Shown here piece by piece: positions 56,122-64,000 of a stretch of DNA of 64,000 bases. Position numbers and translations under genes: made by a program. Under the pieces are notes generated by a model. That model had not been told where the DNA came from. It searched no databases and saw only the letters and a list, made by a program, of their open reading frames with translations. Numbering within the stretch: position 1 is the first letter of the stretch; the number at the start of each line of letters is the position of its first letter. Origin of the DNA: Adiantum capillus-veneris (taxonomy: Eukaryota; Streptophyta; Polypodiopsida; Polypodiales; Pteridaceae); NCBI GenBank assembly GCA_014529385.2, contig CM043942.1, positions 64,639,184 to 64,703,183 on the forward strand, written 5' to 3'.

Positions 56122-57402
56122 ACTATGAATAAAGCATTAACCGTAGTGTGTGTACAAGGAATGGATGACTTCAAACACTCCCAACACAAATAGCATATAG
56201 ATTACCAAACAATCACTCAAGGATTAGCCAAGATCACATCAAGCATTCTCACACACATATAAAACATTTCTCTTAATTAACATAAGTAAGAGGAGGAGAG
56301 GTTACTAGCATGAAACAATTTGCACTCTAGGATGTGCAAGAATAGAGTGAATGAATGAGCTTATGGGCTCATGGTGAGTGATACAAAGGCTCAATGGGGC
56401 TGAGGGAGGCTTGAAATTACAAAGGGGAAGGACTCTTTATATAGGAAAGAGAGTGATTAGGAGTGAGGTTAAGATCCAAGTGTAATTTGTACAAATGAAG
56501 CTTGATTAGGGACATTCAACCAATGAAGAAGCTCCTTCCAAGTGATTTGTTGACCAATTAGCTCCATCTCACTTGTGTTGTCTTCACTCCTTCCTCCATA
56601 GCTTGAGTCCAAGAGCTTCCTTATTTTAAAATGTAAAGAATCTACATAAAATCAATACATATCTAGTAATAATAGGAAGGGGTTGAATGAGAACTTATGA
56701 ATTACAACAAGATTAAGCATGACTTGAGAGGTGATTAGAAGAGGAACTTTGATGGGTTTTTGAGCTTGAGAGAGAGAAGGAAGGAGAGGAGGGTGAGAAG
56801 ACTAATGGCTGATTTTAGAGAAGGTCTCAATGTGGAAAAGGAAGGGTGTGTGTGTGTAAAGGTAGAGGGGGTGGTCTCCACCACAGTTGAAAAAACTGGC
56901 GTCCACCATTTTGGCCATATCGCCTAGACCGTAGATGCAAAAATTATAAAAAAAATATGGCCAAAATCTCCAGCTCATCAGCTACAACTTTGATGAGGAC
57001 AACTTTTCTTGGATCGGCGTGGAAGTATGTTTTAAAAATTCAGCAAAATCATGTGTATGGTTTCTTCCTTTACCAAGTCTTCCACTTGGGTCCCATTTGT
57101 TTGAATCATCATATGGCTCCAAAGCCATGATGATATGAGCCACTCATGACCCTTGAATCATGGGTGCATAGCTCCACAACCACATCATATCTTTTCTTTT
57201 CACATTTACATATTTTCCCTTCCCTTTACCACTAGGTTCTCCCTCTACCTTTCACCTCCGGTGAACTAGTCAAGGAAAAATCATTTTTTTTAAAAATTTT
57301 TTCCCAAGAGGTTGTTCTCACTCTTTCTTTTATTGTAAACCTCTAGAAGCAAGGAAAACCAACAAAATATGATAAACAAAAATTTGTGATAGGCTCGGAT
57401 CA
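55921..57402 (-). repeat. F 5' LTR (1482 bp)
   Basis: Minus strand TGATCCGAGCC to CCTTCGTCA. TATATAAAG at 56435-56443, (GA)n at about 56038-56119, U5 module at 55994-56004 and 55941-55951. The five bases outside it (57403-57407, GCGGC) belong to G's LTR. Confidence 0.94.
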
Positions 57403-59129
<1,727 letters not shown>

Positions 59130-60429
59130 TTATTAGCCCTCTCCCTAAGGTTAGGGGCATTCATGCCTCTAACTCATCTATTTGATCATTGTTGTCAGAG
59201 GTGGAGGTTGATGGTGTATCCTCATCAGGAATGTCGATAGGTGGAGCCTGATCAAATCAAAGAAAATAAGATTTGAGGTGCCAACCATTTACCTTGGTTT
59301 TATGAAGTTTGCCATCAGCTTCCATAAGCTGGTAACTTCCATTGGCATACTTTTTCCTGATGAGATGAAAGGGCCTTCCCATCGGAGTAGGAGTTTATTA
59401 TCTTTGCCTGTGTCGAAGTGATTGTCGTTGCGGAGCACCAACATTCGTTTGTTTAATTCTTTTTGCCGAAGATGCTGGTTAAAGATAAGACGTATGTTCT
59501 CTACTTGTGTTGCATAATAATTTATTGCTTCTTCTCTATCCAGCTGTAGTCTTTCCAAGTCGACGATGTGATCTCTGAAATGCATGTTGGGCCGTTGAAG
59601 TTGGCTTGCCATTACTGTGAGACTTTGTAGTTGCACTTCAATGGGCAAGATTGCTTCCTCACCAAATACCAAATGATATGGTGTGAATCCCAAGGACGTA
59701 CAGAATGAGTTTATGTTGGCCCACAAAGATGGTAGTAGGTACTTATCGCAGTCTCCGGGATGATTGTTTACCTGCTTGGTAAGAATTTTAGAAACCATTC
59801 CATTCACCTTTTCAACTAGGCCATTACATTGAGGGTAATATGGTGAAGAGTGCATCCTTGTAATGCCAAGTTTTTGCATTAGTTCTCCTACCAAGTCTGA
59901 CCTGAAACCTGGCCCTCTATCAGAGATGATCTCTAATGGTGTGCCAAACCTACATCATACGTTCTCGTAGATAAACATAGCTACCTCCACCGTTGTGATT
60001 CTAGTAGTGGCTGTAGCTTCCGCCCATCTAGTCATATAGTCAACTCCCATGATGATGTAAAATTTCCCTTAGTTGGCCCTAGGTAGTGATCCTATGGCAT
60101 CGATGGCCCACTTTTCAAACAATCCATATGAAAGGATAGGTGTTTGAGGTTCAGGCATTAGTGACCTAGTGCCGGCCTTTTGACACAACTTACACGTCTT
60201 GCACCAGTGGTGTACATCTCCGTTGAAGCTAGGCCATACAAAGACATCTTGCAAGATTTTCCTACTTGTTATGTCTAGGGAAAAATGACCACCACAAACC
60301 CCGTCAGGACAACTAGCAATTACTCCCATGATTTCATTAGAGAGAGGCACCTTCCTAAGTATTTGGTCCTTACCCTTACAATACAAAACCATCATTGATG
60401 AGCCGATACTTTGTGGCCTTTCGTGTCAT
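59130..60429 (-). pseudogene. integrase of element G (decayed)
   Basis: Zinc-finger region (GVCGGHFSLD, HHWCKTCKLCQKAG), core Asp (WAIDAIGSLP), second Asp near 59935 (ISDRGPGF), Glu block NGLVEKVNGM and FGEEAILPIEVQ are all recognisable on the minus strand. A stop and shifts lie between 59895 and 60070. The C-terminal ELMANF-KPR block is followed by a purine tract (CTTAGGGAGAGGGCTAA) and the LTR. Confidence 0.88.
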
Positions 60430-61099
60430 CCATTGCTTTGGTCCCTTTGTTAAATCCGATGGGCATTCCCATGTTTCCATAAAATGCATGATGTCAGGCA
60501 AGGCATCACTTCCTTGAAATAGAGGGAGATTTAGCTTTATAGCCCCAACCACCACTTCTTGTAGTCTTTCACTTGCTAGGTCATCTACTTCATGGTTTTG
60601 AGCCCTTGGGATATGGTATATCTGAACTTCTTCAAAACTACCCCACAAGGTTTTTACACCGCTTAAGAGAGTCCTCGAGCTAGGATTCTTGCATGTCCAT
60701 ACTCCATTTACTTGCCTTACCAAAAGTATAGCATCCCCAAATACATTAAGGAGTTTTACCCCTTGCGAGACACACCATTGTAAACCCTTGGTTAGTGCTA
60801 CATACTCAGCTTCATTGTTAGAATGTGAATCTAAAAATTTGCCAAGCGAAAATACCTTGATACCTTTGCCATCAAAGACCACTATGCTTGCAGCTACTTT
60901 GTCAAATGCTCGCTTGTAGGCTCCATCAAAGTATAGAGATTGTGCTCCTTCTACCATCGATGGTACTGGAAGTAATCGAATTTCTTCCCCTTTAGATTGA
61001 TTCTCCTCCCTCTCAAAGCATTGGTAGGTCATGAGTCCCCCCAAGCTTGCCCTTATCGTGCTTTGCACCTGTACCGTGTAGTCAAATTCTTGCAGACAA
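60430..61099 (-). pseudogene. Archaeal-type RNase H of element G
   Basis: SLYFDGAYKRAFDKVAASIV, SNNEAEYVALTKGLQW, VFGDAILLVRQVNG and HIPRAQNHEVDDLAS keep the expected acidic residues in a frame open from 61179 to 60376. This is one of the best-preserved parts of G. Confidence 0.88.
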
Positions 61100-62865
61100 A
61101 CTAGCCATTTAGTAATCCTAGTAGACACATCCATGTGTTGTAAAACATAGGGAAACATTTCATCCGTGGTTAGAATCACAAAGTGCTTAGGTAGAAAATA
61201 TGACCTAAACTTTGTAGTTACAAATCTAAGAGCTAGGACTAGGTGCTCTAAAACTTGGACTCACAAAGGGGCCCTTTAAGGAGTTTGACTTTAACTCTCT
61301 CTACCAAAACGGGCACACGGATAAATTTTTGCAAACAAACTCCAAAGTTGGTGGAGGTTTGACAATTAGAATGTCCTCTTCAAGCTCTATCTACTGATAT
61401 ATATCACACCATAACATTCCTCATATTTTAGAAGATTCTTTTTTTGATTCACTTAGATTTCGACAGAGTTGTCACATCATAGGTGAATCAAAAAAAGAAT
61501 CTTCTAAAATATGAGGAATCTCATGTTGTGCTATATATCAGTAGATAGAGCTTGAAGAGGACATTCTAACTGTCAAACCTCCGCCAACTTTGGAGTTTGT
61601 TTGCAAAAATTTATCCATGCGCCCATTTTGGTAGAGAGAGGTAAAGTCAAACTCCTTAAAGGGCCCCTTTGTGAGTCCAAATTTTGCATAATGTGGGTGA
61701 AACCTTTCTCTGCTGATGTCATCATTCGACTAGAGAAGTAAATTGGCCTCATGAAAGATGTTTTTGTATCCTTTTGGAGTAGCATAACCCCCAATGAGTC
61801 ATCCCTCATACTTGAGGTGACATAGAATTTTTCATCCCACTTGGGTTGTGAGATAGTTAGTACGGTGGCTAAGACCTCCTTTACCTTGTTATAGTGATTT
61901 TCGCTTTCCTCCTCCCAGGTGAGAGTTGATTTTTGAGTGATCTGTTGCAGTGGTAGAACAAGTTGTGATAGTAGATGTATGCATCTACTCAAGTACCTCA
62001 CTGTTTGTAAAAAAAGGACCAGTTGACGTGTGGTTGTTGGTGATGGTAGGGCTATGAGTGCGGACACCTTACTTGGATCGGTGTTGATACCTTTTGCTTA
62101 AATTTCATGGCCTAATAGAATGACTTTACTCTCCCCAATGTGGCATTCGTCCACATTAAATTGCTCGCCTACGCTATGCAACCTGGCCACATTAAATTGC
62201 TCGCCTAGGCTCTGCAACCTGGCCAAACCCTCAGTTACTTTTTCCAAGTGTGAAATGCGAGAGCTATATATACAAAATCATCAATGAACACTCTTATGGA
62301 TGTTCCAAAGAACAGTTTAAGGACATATGTGACATATCTTTGGAATATGGCAGGTGCATTTGTGAGACCAAGTGGCATAACTCTGTATGCAAAACAACCC
62401 CATGGCGTGATGAAAGTTGTTTTTAGCTAATCTTCCAAGTCTATGCGTATTTGAAAATATCCAGAATAACCATCACACACAGTGTAGCATTCAAAACCTG
62501 CTACTTCATTGAAAATTTCATCCAAAAAAGGGAGGAAAGTGGTCTCTCTTTGTAGGTGCATTTAGTGGTTTGTAGTCAACACAGACCCTCCACTTACCAT
62601 TCTTTTAAGGTGTCACTACTACGGGTGACACCCACTCTGAGTTTTCTACAGGATAGATGAACCCTGCTTCCAGCAGCTTCCTTACCTCGGTCAGGAGTGC
62701 CTTTTCTTGTATGACCCCCAGTCATCATAGCTTTTGCACAACTGGTTTTACCCATTCCTTCAACTTAATATGATGTTCTACCACTGTGATACATGTGATT
62801 CTTTCATAGTTGTCAATGAATAGGTCACGATATCCTATCAACATTTTCAAAAAAATATCTTTCTC
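61100..62865 (-). pseudogene. RT and RNase H 1 of element G, split by a foldback
   Basis: RT blocks are seen on the minus strand around 62200-62700 (CVDYKPLNA, MPLGLTNAPAIFQ-like, FIDDFVYIS-like) with several stops. RNase H 1 (62067-61573) reads FYVTSSMRDDSLGVMLLQ, again without the usual first Asp. It is cut after FTHIMQN by the inverted-repeat element at 61255-61680 and resumes at about 61250 (HLVLALRFVTTKFRSYF). A 36-bp tandem duplication lies at 62152-62223. Confidence 0.82.
61255..61680. mobile_element. Foldback/MITE-like element (426 bp)
   Basis: Two arms of about 198 bases (61255-61452 and 61483-61680) are near-perfect inverted repeats around a 30-base loop. Ends read TTGGACTCACAAAGG and CCTTTGTGAGTCCAA. 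It interrupts G's RNase H 1. No clear target duplication was found. A transcript would fold into a long hairpin. Confidence 0.9.
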
Positions 62866-63999
62866 CTAAAGTGTTAATTCCATGGACAACATACCCTTCA
62901 ACCTACTTTCTCCTAGGCTAGGTGATTTGCTCTCCTTTTCATCGTGTTGACCTTCTGGTGACAGATCACCAGTTGTGTTTACCCTTTGTGAATCCTTTAT
63001 GATGATACCCATCACATCAATGGCACTGTCACTTTCAACATTGAATGTGGTCTCCTCAGAAGCAGAAGACTCACTAGTGGTTTCATCTACTGATGTTTCT
63101 AGAACCATTTGCTTCTGCTTGCCAGTCTTCATGTTGTAGTAGATTGTCTCCCCTTTCTTACCAATCATGCATAGAAGGCCACTACCCGAGTCTTGTTTCT
63201 CCTTCATGGACATCAACCATGGCCTTCCCAAGATTAATGGATAGCCCCTCCCCTTAGTAGGCATTACAAAAACATCTACTTCTACCTCAGTGTTGAAAGC
63301 TTTTATCTTCACAACACTTACCATACCTACACACTTTACTTTTCCGTTGTTTTCCATCTTTGTCTTGCATGGAGAAGGCCTGTTAACCTCGAGCCCCAAC
63401 TAAAGCATCATAGCTTCGCTCATCACACAAATTTGTGCACCTCCATCAATGTAGGTGTTTCCAACCCTCTTTCCTTTTAATTATGTTTCCAATGTAGGTG
63501 TTTCCAACCCTCTTTTCTTTTATGTTGACGTCGACAATTGGAAGGATGTCATCCATGTTGCAACCCGAAATTGCTCCGGATACCTTTGCTTTGGAGCATC
63601 TTGTACTTACCATTTTGGACAATTTCCGCCTTACCTTTGGTGCGAGATATAGCAGCTATGGCCAAGTAATCTTTGGTCCTTGCTCTGCCACATCCAATGC
63701 TAGATCATAGGGCTTAGAAATTTCCCCTAACTCAAAGTGGGTGATGCCTAATTTCCATCATGGCTTGGATGACCTCTTGCTAGTATCTCCTTTCATGCTT
63801 CTCTCATCATCATATTGTGTATCTTTTTCCCTCCTAGCTCTTTTCACAGTCATGGCTTCAAATGGTTCTACAAAGGTTACCTTCTCCTTACCCTTGTTCC
63901 TCTCCTTTGCTCTGGGTGGATTCACTACTACGACTTTCCTTTATCTTCTAGCCTTATGATGTTTACAGGGCAACCAAGTGGTGGTGCAAGTGGAAGAGG
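62866..63999 (-). pseudogene. gag end and protease of element G (runs off window)
   Basis: KMVSTRCSKAKVSG-like and NTYIDGGAQICVMSE (about 63430-63475) mark the protease entrance; the triad reads DGG. The frame 63399-62866 contains KCVGMVSVVKIKAF, GYPLILGRPWLMS and an acidic linker. A 43-bp tandem duplication is at 63451-63536. The rest of gag, leader and 5' LTR lie beyond 63999. Confidence 0.82.
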
Positions 64000-64000
64000 T

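Larger units (their letters stand above)
47045..57402 (-). mobile_element. Element F: LTR-internal-LTR-partial internal array
   Basis: Minus order: LTR 57402-55921, primer site, leader, gag-pol, polypurine tract, LTR 49680-48204, then a second primer site, second leader and the first ~40 gag codons, ending at 47045. The two leader copies are almost identical over about 1.15 kb. Such an array arises by unequal recombination between LTRs of two F copies. The outer right edge lies inside element G's LTR. Confidence 0.92.

Overview
This window is plant nuclear DNA made almost entirely of LTR retrotransposons inserted into and beside one another. I recognise no host gene, rRNA, tRNA or CRISPR array. 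Plant origin is inferred from the elements: Ty3/gypsy elements carrying an extra archaeal-type RNase H between RT-RNase H and integrase (a hallmark of the plant Tat lineage), Ty1/copia elements primed by initiator-Met tRNA, a chromovirus tail, and small inverted-repeat elements. Lineage within land plants cannot be fixed from the window; the density of old and young elements suggests a large genome.

Layout. 945-1087: 5' LTR and primer site of a short-LTR element (E). 2540-12477: decayed gypsy/Tat element A (LTRs 2540-3220 and 11796-12477), itself split by a 2.08-kb solo LTR (6367-8448). 13055-17079 (minus): 5' half of gag-only element C. 17080-21681 (plus): 3' half of gypsy/Tat element D (RT, RNase H, integrase, partial 3' LTR), with a small inverted-repeat element at 18608-18895. 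22652-27381: copia 1, cut by copia 2 (27382 to about 31345), which abuts a gypsy LTR fragment. 33386-35466: chromovirus tail and LTR. 36225-39750: 3' part of E (minus). 39752-42240 (plus): 3' half of C, with an orphan membrane-protein-like ORF. 42241-46026 (minus): 5' half of D. 47045-57402 (minus): element F in an LTR-internal-LTR-internal arrangement, with one uninterrupted gag-pol frame at 49722-54881. 57403-63999 (minus): decayed gypsy/Tat element G, running off the right edge, with a 426-bp foldback element at 61255-61680.

Main result. Elements C, D and E are each present as two halves in opposite orientation, and all three become colinear if one segment of about 23.6-26.7 kb between 13-17 kb and 39.7-42.2 kb is flipped back. 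D's protease-side and RT-side halves meet in frame at a 4-bp duplication (ATGC) bordering C's LTRs. This indicates an inversion in the chromosome (or an inverted segment in the assembly) after C entered D.

Other recurring structure. Elements A, C and F carry a previously unfamiliar ~70-residue ORF family just upstream of gag (two tandem copies in F). The gypsy A leader shares a ~100-bp block with copia leaders. Several LTR families share a two-part U5 module whose first part resembles their own primer-binding site. In F the ordinary RNase H has lost aspartates while the extra archaeal-type RNase H keeps its catalytic residues.
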